A stretch of DNA of 64,000 bases from Dehalobacter sp. DCM (GCF_024972775.1 NZ_CP092282.1:2783001-2847000), one strand, 5' to 3'; positions 36,049-45,514 are shown, counted from the stretch's first letter. Numbers and translations are program-made. Notes: generated by a model from the letters alone, not told the origin.

Positions 36049-36721
36049 TAATATCACCTGCTTCATACTTAGTGATTAATCGATAGGCTTTATTAATAAT
36101 CAAAGGAACAACAAGCGTTACAAACGGTAATAGATAACGGAAGACCATCACGGCGAAATCATACGGTCCATCAAGATCAATGTGGCGCGAGAACCAGATG
36201 GCGCTGCCAAAATAGATGCCGGTAGTTGCCAGTATACTTACTGCCATGAGCATTCCCCAGATAATCCAAACAGTATTTCTGAGCTTACTGATAGCGAAAG
36301 CATTTATGGTCGCGATCTTATCCACATGTTTTTTACGCGTGTTCGACAGCATGATCAGATAACGGATTCCTACCAAAAAAACACATATAAAAAGAAGCAT
36401 TGCCGTTAACCGCCCCAGACTGAATATGCCTAGCGGGATAGTGAAAATCCAGGCTATGATCAAGTAGATTAACGCCCATTGAAGAATTTCGATTTGCCAT
36501 TGGGTTTTATGGACTGCTTTATTTCCTTCGATAAGGTTATCAACGCTAATGATACTCTCTTTTGCTCTCTTTATCGCGGTTTCTTGGTCATACCCTTGAT
36601 TGATTAGATCCATTTGTTTCGCTTCAAGGTTCGCTAGAATCTCTTCTTTCAATTCAATAACGTTACGGCTATTTCCGTGTTTCTTAAATAAATGATCCAC
36701 GTAAGCGCTCAATTCATTCAC
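36038..36721 (-). CDS. Permease-prefix-domain membrane protein
   Basis: A 227-residue membrane protein. The first ~60 residues (MNELSAYVDHLFKKHGNSRN; EEILANLEAK; GYDQETAIKRAKESI) match the cytoplasmic prefix domain often found before permease or sensor-like membrane proteins encoded next to PadR regulators. About four membrane spans follow (WALIYLIIAWIFTIPLGIFS; WIIWGMLMAVSILATTGIYF; FRYLLPFVTLVVPLII). It overlaps padR by 8 bp and the DUF4825-like gene by 11 bp, so the three are coupled. It is probably the membrane partner of the PadR regulator, like DUF1700 proteins. Confidence 0.8.
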   Translation of the reverse strand: MNELSAYVDHLFKKHGNSRNVIELKEEILANLEAKQMDLINQGYDQETAIKRAKESIISVDNLIEGNKAVHKTQWQIEILQWALIYLIIAWIFTIPLGIFSLGRLTAMLLFICVFLVGIRYLIMLSNTRKKHVDKIATINAFAISKLRNTVWIIWGMLMAVSILATTGIYFGSAIWFSRHIDLDGPYDFAVMVFRYLLPFVTLVVPLIINKAYRLITKYEAGDINES

Positions 36722-37061
36722 AACATTTTCCCCCTTCGATCAACATGTCGATAAGCCGCTTGGCAATCCGCCACTCTTCCAGCGCATACCGATATTTCTC
36801 CTTACCCAATTCAGTCATTGTGTAATATTTTCGACGTCCGCCCTGACTTTCATCTCCCCAATAGGATTTGATTAGCTTTCCGGTCTCCAGCCTTTTTAAG
36901 CTAGTATAGAGGGACGGCTCTTTTAATTCGTATTGTTTATCACTTGCCAGATAAATCGATTTGATTATTTCATAACCATAGCTGTCGCTCTCAGTAAGAA
37001 CTCTAAGAATAATCGTATCGATATGCCCTCGAATTAGTTCACTGCTGATCGTTTCACCCAA
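36714..37061 (-). CDS. PadR-family transcriptional regulator
   Basis: A 115-residue winged-helix regulator. The start is taken as TTG at 37061 (GGGGGTG upstream), giving MGETISSELIRGHIDTIILRVL, a normal family beginning; longer frames add an unlikely hydrophobic extension. The body shows SYGYEIIKSIYLAS, SLYTSLKRLETGKLIKSYW, GGRRKYYTMTELGKEKY and a C-terminal dimerisation helix. It overlaps the next gene and is probably an autoregulator of this operon. Confidence 0.9.
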   Translation of the reverse strand: MGETISSELIRGHIDTIILRVLTESDSYGYEIIKSIYLASDKQYELKEPSLYTSLKRLETGKLIKSYWGDESQGGRRKYYTMTELGKEKYRYALEEWRIAKRLIDMLIEGGKCCE

Positions 37062-37200
37062 TATGCACACCCCCAAAAGCATCATAACAAATATTACTAT
37101 GTGTGTCAATGTACTATGCATAAAATAATCAATACAATAAAAGGAGACAAAATTCTACGTCCCTTTTGTCACCCTGCCTTTTGTCACCCTGATATATTCA

Positions 37201-38364
37201 CTAAGTTAGAATATTCCTTATAATATCCATACCCGCAATAAAGGTTCCCAGCGATGCGCCTAAATTTGCCATAAAAAAGACCAAGATTGTCTTTAAAAAG
37301 CGATTCCGAAAAAAGCCTCTGAAACTGAAAATATCGGTTTGGATATTCTGAATATCTTTCACAGTGGGTTTATTAATCGTAGCTTCCGTAATCGCCGTAA
37401 ACCAACCACAGGCTAATAACGGATGTAAGGTTGTAAACGGTGCGGCAACAAACGAGGTCAGAATACTCAACGGATGCCCCAATGAAAGTGCGGTAAATAG
37501 CGCCGCTAAGATACCAGTCCATAATACCCATGCCGATATTTGCTGTAATCCGGTTTGGAAATTCTGTGCAAACGCATAAATAATCAGTCCGACAATAATC
37601 AGGGGGATAATCCACCCCGCTATTTTCGAAAAAGATTTTTTTGGGGGAACAACAGAAATACTTTCTATATCCTGTGTCTTATATATTTCCTCTTTTACGC
37701 CAGGGACATGGGCACCACCTAAAACAGCAACAACCTTTTTCCCCGGAGCATTCTTAATTTTGAATGCCAAAAATTGATCCCGCTCACTGATCAATATTTC
37801 TCCGATTTGAGGGTACTGTTCGCGCATACCGGCTACTGCTGATTCCAACATGTCCGCCTGCAATAATTTCTCTAAATCGTCATCAGTTATCTCCGTGTCA
37901 TCCTCAAACGAAAAGATAAGGCCAATAAACAATTTCATTTTGTTCCAAAGATTCATTTTGCGCCAAATACGTAAAAATGTTGTTTGGATACTGCGATCAG
38001 CCAATACGAGATTGGCGCCAATTTCCTTCGCGCTCGCAATACCCTGCAGCATTTCCCCGCCAACCGCTGTATTTAATTTTTTGGCTATCCTTTTTTGATA
38101 GGCGCCGAGAGCCAGATTTGCCAGGAGAAAACCAACCTTCTTTGCTTTGATGATCTTGATTATATCCGTATTCTCCCATATTTTGGGGTTTTGAATATTG
38201 TTATACCGGTCGTCATCAAGTTCTACACAGACACTATCCGGACGTTCTTCAGCAATGACTTTTTTTACCAATTGAGCACTTTGCTCTGAGACATGGGCTG
38301 TTGCAATCAGAATAATCTCTTTCTCTTGATAATCCAATCGCGTCAAATTACTTTCATCCATCAT
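37201..38364 (-). CDS. TraB/GumN-family membrane protein
   Basis: A 387-residue protein of the TraB/PrgY family. The N-terminal soluble domain has conserved IATAHVSEQSAQLV and VCVELDDDRYNN motifs, plus VLGGAHVPGVKEEIY, the putative metal/active-site pattern of the family. The C-terminal third holds several membrane spans (PLIIVGLIIYAFA; WVLWTGILAALFTALSLGHP; FFMANLGASLGTFIAGMDI). TraB relatives in enterococci limit pheromone activity; a protease-like role is suspected. It is monocistronic. Confidence 0.88.
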   Translation of the reverse strand: MMDESNLTRLDYQEKEIILIATAHVSEQSAQLVKKVIAEERPDSVCVELDDDRYNNIQNPKIWENTDIIKIIKAKKVGFLLANLALGAYQKRIAKKLNTAVGGEMLQGIASAKEIGANLVLADRSIQTTFLRIWRKMNLWNKMKLFIGLIFSFEDDTEITDDDLEKLLQADMLESAVAGMREQYPQIGEILISERDQFLAFKIKNAPGKKVVAVLGGAHVPGVKEEIYKTQDIESISVVPPKKSFSKIAGWIIPLIIVGLIIYAFAQNFQTGLQQISAWVLWTGILAALFTALSLGHPLSILTSFVAAPFTTLHPLLACGWFTAITEATINKPTVKDIQNIQTDIFSFRGFFRNRFLKTILVFFMANLGASLGTFIAGMDIIRNILT

Positions 38365-38403
38365 TACACCACCAAGCGCTTAAAGCGTATTTATTATTTT
38401 GAT

Positions 38404-39072
38404 TTAAATATGCATTCTTTTAATTAGTTCCGACTTAATATAGTCTCCCTGGAATATGAATATTGCCGATAGCGATATGACACTGATCGCCACCGATAAG
38501 ACGGAAGGATAGATAGCCTCGACCAGGTTGTAGCGGATAAAAAGAATGGGAACAATTCCAAGCAGACCGTCCAGCAGTAAATACGTGATATAATCTCTGG
38601 CGCTGATTTTCATTATTTTGGCTGTGACATACATAATCAGCATGGCCGCAACAAATATGAAGGGAATCACATAATCCAGCGACCAGCCGTGCCACCCGGT
38701 GCCCCAGTCCCACAAAATTGAAAGAATCGACAAGATAGCAACCTGCCAGAGAATATTTTTAGATATATGGTATCGCTTTCGCAAAACCACAAATAGATTA
38801 AGCCACATGCTAATTAAACCGAGTAAGACGAACACCGGCCATTTTACATCAGAAGGAAATAGTACATAGATGACCAAAGAGACGACAATGGCGACAACCG
38901 TAGAAAAAATCATAATGCGGAGGGCAAGGTTACGTTCAAACACAGGCGGTATCGCCGGGAATATTTCCCGGCAATCAGATGTATCACTTTCTATAGCTAT
39001 AATATTTCTGCATAAAGGGCATCTTTCCCTGTTTCCTCTGATGCTGACTTTGCAGTGATTACAATATGGCAT
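38404..39072 (-). CDS. DUF6320-type membrane protein with N-terminal zinc ribbon
   Basis: A 222-residue protein. It begins with a small zinc ribbon (MPYCNHCKVSIRGNRERCPLC) followed by six membrane spans. ATG at 39072 has AGGAGG directly upstream; a longer frame has no site. It lies just after the acyltransferase-like and esterase genes, in the same direction and with short gaps. This three-gene set (esterase, acyltransferase, DUF6320) recurs in Clostridia to my knowledge, but its product is not known. The ribbon may assist assembly or sense redox or zinc. Confidence 0.75.
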   Translation of the reverse strand: MPYCNHCKVSIRGNRERCPLCRNIIAIESDTSDCREIFPAIPPVFERNLALRIMIFSTVVAIVVSLVIYVLFPSDVKWPVFVLLGLISMWLNLFVVLRKRYHISKNILWQVAILSILSILWDWGTGWHGWSLDYVIPFIFVAAMLIMYVTAKIMKISARDYITYLLLDGLLGIVPILFIRYNLVEAIYPSVLSVAISVISLSAIFIFQGDYIKSELIKRMHI

Positions 39073-39085
39073 TCCGATGGTCCTC

Positions 39086-40375
39086 CTAAGTAAGATTCGA
39101 CGTGATTTCAATGTCGACTCCCCGTTCTGCAAGCAGGTTAAAAAATGTTCTTTGGAGCTCGGTCTCCTGAAATGGTGAAGAGAACGTCAGAAGGTAGCGA
39201 TCATTATAAGAACATGTTGTGATATGCGGTCCTTTCGAACTGCTGCAGATACTGAACTGACGGATAAACGGTTTGAATTCTGAAGGCAATGTAATTTCAC
39301 CAACATGAGATATCGAACCAGTTATACCCTTGTCTCGGATACTACTGGCCACACGTAGCGCATAATTCTTAATGGGCAGCGGCACGATCCGCGCTAAGAT
39401 GTTCTTTTCGATCGACATAAGCTGGTTCAAATGGGCATGAAGTTTTTCTTCCGTCAATTCTCTTTGAAACTGTGCTTTAACACTTTTGATTACATCAATC
39501 AACTCAATTTTACTACCCCTGAAATCATATGCTATATTCATCGTGCTGAAGAAATTCCGTGCTGTAACCGAAACGAAATACTTACGTAAATTAATCGGCA
39601 CAGACAGAACGATACGCCGTTGCTGTTCTCGGACTGGCATAATCTGATATATAGAATAAAGAAACAGTGCGGTAAAAAATACTGAAAGAGTTGTGTCGTA
39701 TTGATGAGCGATGTTCAAGACCGCTTGGGTGGACATGGTGCCTTCAATTACCTTCATCCTGTTCTCTTCCAGCTTCGAACCCCGAAGGTGAAAAACACGG
39801 GGTTGCCTTTTTGCATGAGAATCCTTGTTGATAAAGCGCATAATATCCAATTCATTTCCCACGAAGTATCTTCTAAAACTATCGGCCATTTGTTCGCTGA
39901 CGGATGCGCGATAGTTGAGATTAACGGGGTTGCTTACAAAAGTCTCCTTGTGTCGAAGGCACAAATAATGATGGATCAAGGTCTTCAAAAACCACGCTGC
40001 ACCCGTTCCATCCGACAGAGCATGAAATACTTCCAAATTGATTCGGTTATGAAAGTAAGAGACACGAAAAAGCAAATTTCGTCTGCCATTTATATAAATC
40101 GGTGCGCATACCGGTGTCGATTCACTGTCTACTAACGGTGGGATATCGCTTTGCTGAAAATAATACCAGAATACTCCTTTCCGCAAAACAGCTTTAAATA
40201 GAGGAAAATGTTCAATCGTCGTATTCAATGCCTCCTGCAAAAAAGCAGCGTCAACTGGCTCATGGAGTTCACAAGCAATCCGAAATACTTTCGTATCTTT
40301 ATTATTGCACGTCGCCGGAAAAATCTTTGACGCATTATCCAGCTTGGCCCATTCCGCTCTTTTCGCTTGTTTCAT
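39086..40375 (-). CDS. Condensation/alcohol-acetyltransferase-like protein
   Basis: A 429-residue CoA-dependent acyltransferase-superfamily protein related to alcohol acetyltransferases, condensation domains and PapA-type enzymes. The core motif EVFHALSDGTGAAWFLKTLI (about residues 134-153) carries the HxxxDG-type catalytic His and Asp, although the first His of HHxxxDG is Phe. The first ~120 residues have the usual LxEALNTTIEHFPLFKAVLR pattern. Its start overlaps the esterase stop (ATGA), so synthesis is coupled. It may transfer acyl groups in lipid or polyketide chemistry; the substrate is unknown. Confidence 0.8.
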   Translation of the reverse strand: MKQAKRAEWAKLDNASKIFPATCNNKDTKVFRIACELHEPVDAAFLQEALNTTIEHFPLFKAVLRKGVFWYYFQQSDIPPLVDSESTPVCAPIYINGRRNLLFRVSYFHNRINLEVFHALSDGTGAAWFLKTLIHHYLCLRHKETFVSNPVNLNYRASVSEQMADSFRRYFVGNELDIMRFINKDSHAKRQPRVFHLRGSKLEENRMKVIEGTMSTQAVLNIAHQYDTTLSVFFTALFLYSIYQIMPVREQQRRIVLSVPINLRKYFVSVTARNFFSTMNIAYDFRGSKIELIDVIKSVKAQFQRELTEEKLHAHLNQLMSIEKNILARIVPLPIKNYALRVASSIRDKGITGSISHVGEITLPSEFKPFIRQFSICSSSKGPHITTCSYNDRYLLTFSSPFQETELQRTFFNLLAERGVDIEITSNLT

Positions 40376-41313
40376 TCCTGCTCCTTCTTTGACGCTGTTT
40401 TTTCATTGTTCAAAAAAGCATTAATGATCATGATGCATTCCTTCAACGCCTCTTTATTCCACGGAAATGAAAAGAACCCATGCAGCGCATCAGATATACG
40501 GTGCACCATGACCGAATTGCCAAAATCTTTTAAACGTACCCCGTACATCTCACCTTCATCTCGCAGCGGGTCATACTCGGCAGTGATGATCAATGTCTGT
40601 GGTTGTTGGGAGAGATTTTCCGCCAGCAGTGGTGAAAAGTAAGGGTTTGATCTGTCTTCGTCATTTTGAATATATAAATCCATATAATCCTGTATTCGCT
40701 TGGAAGTAAAGATATAATCCTTTCCGTTTGTGCGAACGGATTCAAACGGAGAATGAGAGCTATGATCGTTATAGGTAGCCGGGTATATCAAAATTTGACG
40801 TTTCGGCAGAAAATCTCCTCTATCCCGGGCCATAAGTGATACGGCCGCTGCCAGGTTCCCGCCGGCGCTGTCTCCGATCAAGGTGATGTCATCGTGGCAA
40901 CATGGCAGTAACAGAGGGTTCAGAAATATCTCCCGGGTAACACGATAACATTCTTCAAGGCCGGCCGGAAAGGGATTCTCCGGAGCCAACGCATAATCCA
41001 CAGAGATTACATTATGTTGGGTTTGGTTAGCCAGCTGCGTACAAATCGGCGTATAGGAATCGATATTGCCCGTGACCCATCCGCCGCCATGAAAAAAAAT
41101 CAAGGACTTCGTCGTTTCGTGATTTTCGGGGCGAAAAATTCGAACCGGCACTTCCCTGTGCTCTACCAAGATTCGATGGTCCAGCAAATGATATCGTGTC
41201 TTTACCTGTGGATTCAGTAACTTTTGAATTTTTCTATAGATTCTATATGTCCGTTTAATATGAATATCAAGATGGGATAGCATCTTAATGACTCTTAATG
41301 TTGATCGTTTCAA
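40372..41313 (-). CDS. Alpha/beta-hydrolase, HSL-type esterase
   Basis: A 313-residue carboxylesterase of the hormone-sensitive-lipase (HGGG) family. The oxyanion motif FFHGGGWVTG lies near residues 73-82, the nucleophile elbow GDSAGGNLAAAV (Ser near 148), the acid in AEYDPLRDEG and the catalytic His in DALHGFFSFPW. No signal peptide, so cytoplasmic. TTG at 41313 with a GAGGG site is the likely start; an ATG ten codons later is possible. It is the first gene of the operon with the acyltransferase and DUF6320 genes, which suggests a cycle of ester formation and cleavage. Confidence 0.88.
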   Translation of the reverse strand: MKRSTLRVIKMLSHLDIHIKRTYRIYRKIQKLLNPQVKTRYHLLDHRILVEHREVPVRIFRPENHETTKSLIFFHGGGWVTGNIDSYTPICTQLANQTQHNVISVDYALAPENPFPAGLEECYRVTREIFLNPLLLPCCHDDITLIGDSAGGNLAAAVSLMARDRGDFLPKRQILIYPATYNDHSSHSPFESVRTNGKDYIFTSKRIQDYMDLYIQNDEDRSNPYFSPLLAENLSQQPQTLIITAEYDPLRDEGEMYGVRLKDFGNSVMVHRISDALHGFFSFPWNKEALKECIMIINAFLNNEKTASKKEQE

Positions 41314-41562
41314 ACGCTATTTCCCTCTCTCTTTCGTTCATCATTACTTCCTCTATTATAGTCGATGGTCATAGCCATAAGCAAACTCGCATCTGGACGA
41401 TAGGCGATCTCTCCATATTGTACAGTTCTCTCCTAATAAAAAGGGCAGAAATCCATGATAGCAGCACAAAGAGAAGGTTATCAAAAAGTGTCTACACCTA
41501 CCTCTCATGACGGTATACGGTAACACTATTGTCACGTATTGTGTATTAGTATAAGCCGGCGT

Positions 41563-42657
41563 TTAACCGGCGATCACTCTGTTCTTGCCAAACTCTTTTG
41601 CCAAGTATAACAGTTTATCTGCGCGATTAATAATCGATTTTGTGTCATCACCGGCTTTAACCTCGGTAACTCCAAAACTGGCTGTCACTCTTTCCGTGAC
41701 TATACCATGCCTTATCGTTGATAAAAACTCATTCGTACGATTAGCTATTTCCATAGCGATATCCAGTGATGTACCCGGAAGGATGATAATAAACTCTTCC
41801 CCGCCCCAGCGCGCGACAATGTCATCTTGTCTGACAATATTTTTTACCGCATTAACAATTCGGATGATCACATCATCCCCGATAATATGTCCATAATTGT
41901 CATTGATCTGCTTAAAATCATCAATATCAAAAAGGATGAGTGAAAAGCCGGCATGACTGGTGCACAGATTTTTTAAGGTTCGATCACACGCTGCTCGATT
42001 CGGAGTATTTGTCAATGCATCCGTTCGGGCGAGTGCTTCAAGCCGCAGCTGCTGCAGATAATTCTGCCGTTTTTGAACATTTATTCGGTGCATTAGTATA
42101 CTCACTACCAGTATTTGAGAAAACAGATAGATCGTAATCATTACCTTTGTACCTTCAGCCATGCCCGGCATCGTGAACGGAGAGAGCACCACCAATATGA
42201 TGGTTAAAATAACCGAGGTACATACATTTTCCACCCATCGATTCGGTATCACAAATAGACCAAAAGTGATTAAAACAATGTCAAATACTTCAAATATTAA
42301 ATCAACCGGGGCGAAATGAACCGCGATGTATTCGTGAATCAAGTACATGCTCATCGCATAAACAAGCACTGACCGTATAGCAAAAGCGGGATCTTTTGGC
42401 TTTTTTAGCATAACATATACACCAATTGCCAATAGGACTACAACTAACCGGGGGACCAGGGAGTTATTAATGACGATCGATAGATCCGAATACGCCAGGT
42501 AAAGATAGTCCAAAATGACAAACAGGAAATTGGTGATGCTGAATACCAAGACAGTATTCCGGCTAAATCTTAGACCTTTGTTAACCTCATCGAGATGAAA
42601 TTCTTTTTCCACGCGTTTGTCTCTGAATTCTGCCATACGGTTAATTGAATTTTCCAT
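41563..42657 (-). CDS. Membrane diguanylate cyclase (GGDEF), second
   Basis: A 364-residue enzyme making cyclic di-GMP. About six membrane spans (residues 35-190) are followed by a GGDEF domain with RWGGEEF intact and the I-site RQDD five residues before it, so feedback inhibition is likely. ATG at 42657 is chosen for its AGGAAGG; an upstream frame has no site. Domain layout is like the cyclase at 7674-8726 but the sequences are clearly different. It is monocistronic. Confidence 0.9.
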   Translation of the reverse strand: MENSINRMAEFRDKRVEKEFHLDEVNKGLRFSRNTVLVFSITNFLFVILDYLYLAYSDLSIVINNSLVPRLVVVLLAIGVYVMLKKPKDPAFAIRSVLVYAMSMYLIHEYIAVHFAPVDLIFEVFDIVLITFGLFVIPNRWVENVCTSVILTIILVVLSPFTMPGMAEGTKVMITIYLFSQILVVSILMHRINVQKRQNYLQQLRLEALARTDALTNTPNRAACDRTLKNLCTSHAGFSLILFDIDDFKQINDNYGHIIGDDVIIRIVNAVKNIVRQDDIVARWGGEEFIIILPGTSLDIAMEIANRTNEFLSTIRHGIVTERVTASFGVTEVKAGDDTKSIINRADKLLYLAKEFGKNRVIAG

Positions 42658-42992
42658 AGATACCTTCCTAAGAATTTTATCGATAAATAAGCTTATCAAA
42701 ATCATCGGTATCATCATCAGTTATATTTTTTCACTCTTGAGTATATCTCAGATCGAATAATAATGAAAGATAGTACTAAATACCCTCTTTTTAAATTCTG
42801 TTCGTAATATTTGCATAATTGCAATTTTCTGATAGAAACGCAATGCTTTTTATCACATTTGAAACATCTTTTATTAGCCGTTTACGACTGGCGCCATTTA
42901 TTCCGAACCCTAATATTGGCACATAAAATGCATAAGTACATCATATCGTAGTTTTTCGGACGTCACATTATAAACAGGGGGTATCGAAGAAA
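42658..42992. other. Divergent intergenic region, no gene seen
   Basis: AT-rich region between the divergent cyclase and SDR genes. It must hold both promoters, but I see no convincing -35/-10 pair and no clear palindrome for the nearby TetR regulator. Confidence 0.5.
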
Positions 42993-43784
42993 ATGATCAC
43001 CAGTATGGAAAACGCCTTCAGCTTGAAAGGCAAAACCGCCTTGATAACAGGCGGTAACCGTGGTATTGGCAGAGGTATCGCAACAGCTATGGCGCAATGC
43101 GGGGCAGATATTGCCATTATGGCCCGAGATGAGGAGGCCGGAAAGAAGGTCCTTGAGGAATTAGCAGCCTACGGCGGCAACCATCGATTTTACCAAGGAA
43201 CAGTTACCGATCCCGCTCAAGCTAAATCCGTCGTCGAAGCCGTATTTGAAGATTACAGAAAAATTGACATTTTAGTCAATAACTCCGGAATATTCCGTTG
43301 GTTCAATGTCCTGGAAATGGACCCCAATGACCTTCGAGATTGGTATGATGTCATCGATGTGAATCTAAACGGCGTATTCATTATGGCTATGTTAGTTTCC
43401 CAGAAAATGAAATTGACCGGCGGCGGAAGTATCATCAATATATCCTCCAATGCGGCACACATTGTCAATATTCCGCAAAATACCTGTTCCTATAGTTCGG
43501 CTAAAGCTGCCGTTGACCATCTTACCCGTTGCCTGGCTGTTGAATTCGGGCCTCATAAAATCCGAGTCAATTCCATATGCCCAGGTTTTGTTGAGGCTGA
43601 TAATCCACCGGACGATCCCGAAATGAAGGCAATTGTCGATATGTGGATCAGTCGCTGCCCAACCGGAAGATTCACATATCCTCTGGAACTCGGTGCCTTG
43701 GCTGTCTTTTTAGCTTCTGACGCATCTGAAAATATGACTGGATCGATCAATACCATGGACAGCGGTTACGAGCTATCGCGTTAA
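42993..43784 (+). CDS. SDR-family oxidoreductase
   Basis: NAD(P)H-dependent short-chain dehydrogenase/reductase of 263 residues. The Rossmann motif TGGNRGIGRGIA (about residues 20-31), NNSG, catalytic Ser in INISSN, and the YSSAK Tyr/Lys pair are all present, as is PGFVEAD. The start has a GGGGG at a slightly long distance. The DUF169 gene follows 26 bp later. Characterised phloroglucinol reductases are SDR proteins, and a transhydroxylase-like enzyme lies 15 kb away, so reduction of a trihydroxybenzene is conceivable; a generic 3-oxoacyl or gluconate-type activity cannot be excluded. Confidence 0.9.
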   Translation: MITSMENAFSLKGKTALITGGNRGIGRGIATAMAQCGADIAIMARDEEAGKKVLEELAAYGGNHRFYQGTVTDPAQAKSVVEAVFEDYRKIDILVNNSGIFRWFNVLEMDPNDLRDWYDVIDVNLNGVFIMAMLVSQKMKLTGGGSIINISSNAAHIVNIPQNTCSYSSAKAAVDHLTRCLAVEFGPHKIRVNSICPGFVEADNPPDDPEMKAIVDMWISRCPTGRFTYPLELGALAVFLASDASENMTGSINTMDSGYELSR

Positions 43785-43810
43785 AAAAATATATTTTGGA
43801 GGTAAGAGTA

Positions 43811-44596
43811 ATGACCATGATGCCTTTAAAACAAGACCTGTCAATTTTTGAAAAACTGGAATTGGCAAGAGAACCGATCGCTGTCAAATATGAATTCTTC
43901 AAACCGGAAGGATTCGAACAATTAGATAAGGCTTATTCCCTTTGTGAAATGGCCAAAATAGCCGAGCAAAAAGATAAACCGTTTTATATCACAGCGGAAA
44001 ATGAGGACTGTGCGGGTAAAGGCTGCTTGGGTATGATGCAAGGCCCAACCTGGGGAGAAGCCGGATTAATCGGAGAAGATCCAGGTATGGGTATATTCCA
44101 GGAACGCCGGGCGAATATGAAATGTATCCAACACTATAAAATGCTTGAATACGGCACGGCCAACTATGCTGTCTTTTCGAAATTATCCCAGCTTACTTTT
44201 GAGCCGGACATCATGCTTTTTGTTGCCCCGCCTGAGAAAGCCGAACTGATTCTCCGTGCCATGGCCTATTCGACCGGTGAGATGTATGAGTCCCGCTTCA
44301 CACCGATTCTCCAATGTTCGTGGCTGTATTCCTATCCTTTCATCACCCAAAAAGTCAACTTTGTTATGACCGGCATGAGCTTTGGAATGAGAGCAAGAGA
44401 AGTCTATCCTGCAGGATTAGTCATCGTCTCCGTGCCATATAACTGGATTCCGACTATTGTTAAAAATCTTGAGGAAATGCCGTGGGTTCTTCCAGCCTGG
44501 ACATATGGCAGAGACCTCTGGACCAAACACGAAAGTGCCATCCTCGCCAATCTGCACCAGAAAACAATTGATGCCGGTCTTCTTAAAAAGAAGTAA
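43811..44596 (+). CDS. DUF169 family protein
   Basis: A 261-residue soluble protein of the DUF169 family. Recognisable parts are LELAREPIAVKYEFFKP near the start, CEMAKIAEQK, AENEDCAGKGCLGMM, and PAGLVIVSVPYNWIPTI near the end. Conserved Cys residues (SLCEM, EDCAGKGCLG, MKCIQHY) could bind metal or a cluster. ATG at 43811 follows GGAGG, giving MTMMPLKQDL. It is co-transcribed with the SDR and followed by a strong terminator. Function is unknown; DUF169 genes often lie near corrinoid methyltransferase genes in anaerobes, as here. Confidence 0.82.
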   Translation: MTMMPLKQDLSIFEKLELAREPIAVKYEFFKPEGFEQLDKAYSLCEMAKIAEQKDKPFYITAENEDCAGKGCLGMMQGPTWGEAGLIGEDPGMGIFQERRANMKCIQHYKMLEYGTANYAVFSKLSQLTFEPDIMLFVAPPEKAELILRAMAYSTGEMYESRFTPILQCSWLYSYPFITQKVNFVMTGMSFGMRAREVYPAGLVIVSVPYNWIPTIVKNLEEMPWVLPAWTYGRDLWTKHESAILANLHQKTIDAGLLKKK

Positions 44597-44615
44597 CCGC
44601 TTGGATGATTACGTT

Positions 44616-44656
44616 ACAGGGCCGTCTTCAACATGTCGAAGACGGCCCTGTTTTTA
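44616..44656. terminator. Strong bidirectional terminator after the DUF169 gene
   Basis: ACAGGGCCGTCTTC (44616-44629) pairs perfectly with GAAGACGGCCCTGT (44638-44651), followed by TTTTAT. It lies between the convergent DUF169 and TetR genes. Confidence 0.9.
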
Positions 44657-45298
44657 TCCTAATAATTTAATATGCGAATAATCCAAGGACTTGACAAATT
44701 CTGTGGATTTTTTGCTGTACTTTTCAGCCACGGATAAATGGATACCGATCAATGTACCAGCAAGTGATGTTATATAATCGATAAGATCATCGACAGAAAT
44801 ATCCAGCATGTCATTAAAGTAGCGGTAAAATACTTCTCTGCGGGCTCCGCCATCAGAAATTCGCATCAGCTGTCGTTGAAGATCTGTTAAGTGAATATTA
44901 AAATCTTTGGCATAATTGTCATAAACATTATCAATAAAAGGAGACGTCAGTTGATAATTCGGTTCAGCGACGCCAATTTCATAATAGAAACGGCGATTCT
45001 TTTCATCATCAAGAATGATATGATAATATATCTTCGATGCACAAAAATGCATTAAATAACTATCCGTTTTTTCCGGGATATTTTCTTGGAGAAGAATGTA
45101 AATTTTCTCGAGATACTCATTATAGATATCTTTTACAATTTCATCCTTTTTTCTAAAATAATAAGGCACTGCTGACAGAGAAACGTTAGCTTCTTCTGTG
45201 ATCATCTTTATGGTACTATTCTTGTATCCCTTTTCGTAGAATATTTTTTTAGCAGCCGCTACAATTTTATCTTTTGTCTCTATTCCCTTTTGATACAT
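44654..45298 (-). CDS. TetR/AcrR-family transcriptional regulator
   Basis: A 214-residue repressor-type protein. The N-terminal helix-turn-helix reads KDKIVAAAKKIFYEKGYKNS, then TIKMITEEANVSLSAVPYYF and RKKDEIVKDIYNEYLEKI; the rest is a helical ligand domain. ATG at 45298 is preferred; a GTG five codons earlier is also possible, and neither has a strong site. It sits between the SDR/DUF169 operon and the GPH transporter gene, so it probably controls one or both. The inducer is unknown. Confidence 0.88.
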   Translation of the reverse strand: MYQKGIETKDKIVAAAKKIFYEKGYKNSTIKMITEEANVSLSAVPYYFRKKDEIVKDIYNEYLEKIYILLQENIPEKTDSYLMHFCASKIYYHIILDDEKNRRFYYEIGVAEPNYQLTSPFIDNVYDNYAKDFNIHLTDLQRQLMRISDGGARREVFYRYFNDMLDISVDDLIDYITSLAGTLIGIHLSVAEKYSKKSTEFVKSLDYSHIKLLG

Positions 45299-45445
45299 TT
45301 TGTCATGTTCCACTTAATCCACTGCCTGTCTTTATATCATATTAACCTATTATATAGCATAATTTTGTTGAATACGTCAATACTTGGACGATACAATTCC
45401 TTTTTTTCTCCCCGATCAAACTTCAACGTTTTTACTGGGCTTCAT

Positions 45446-45480
45446 GACCCCGCGGCGTTAATTCATCCATGGAATAAATA
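45446..45480 (-). repeat. Degenerate copy of the small-peptide gene start
   Basis: On the minus strand TATTTATTCCATGGATGAATTAACGCCGCGG parallels the start region of the small gene at 45502-45579, but the ribosome site GGAGG is GGATG and the start codon is ACG; the frame then reads PRGHEAQ against PRCHGWQ. It looks like a decayed tandem copy about 120 bp downstream. Confidence 0.5.
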
Positions 45481-45514
45481 CCCCAAATTTGAAACCGATG
45501 GCTAATTTGGGGTA
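45479..45514 (-). terminator. Hairpin at the end of the small-peptide gene
   Basis: TACCCCAAATT (45479-45489) and AATTTGGGGTA (45504-45514) form an 11-bp stem that starts within the stop codon region of the small gene and is followed on the minus strand by TTTATT. Confidence 0.6.
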
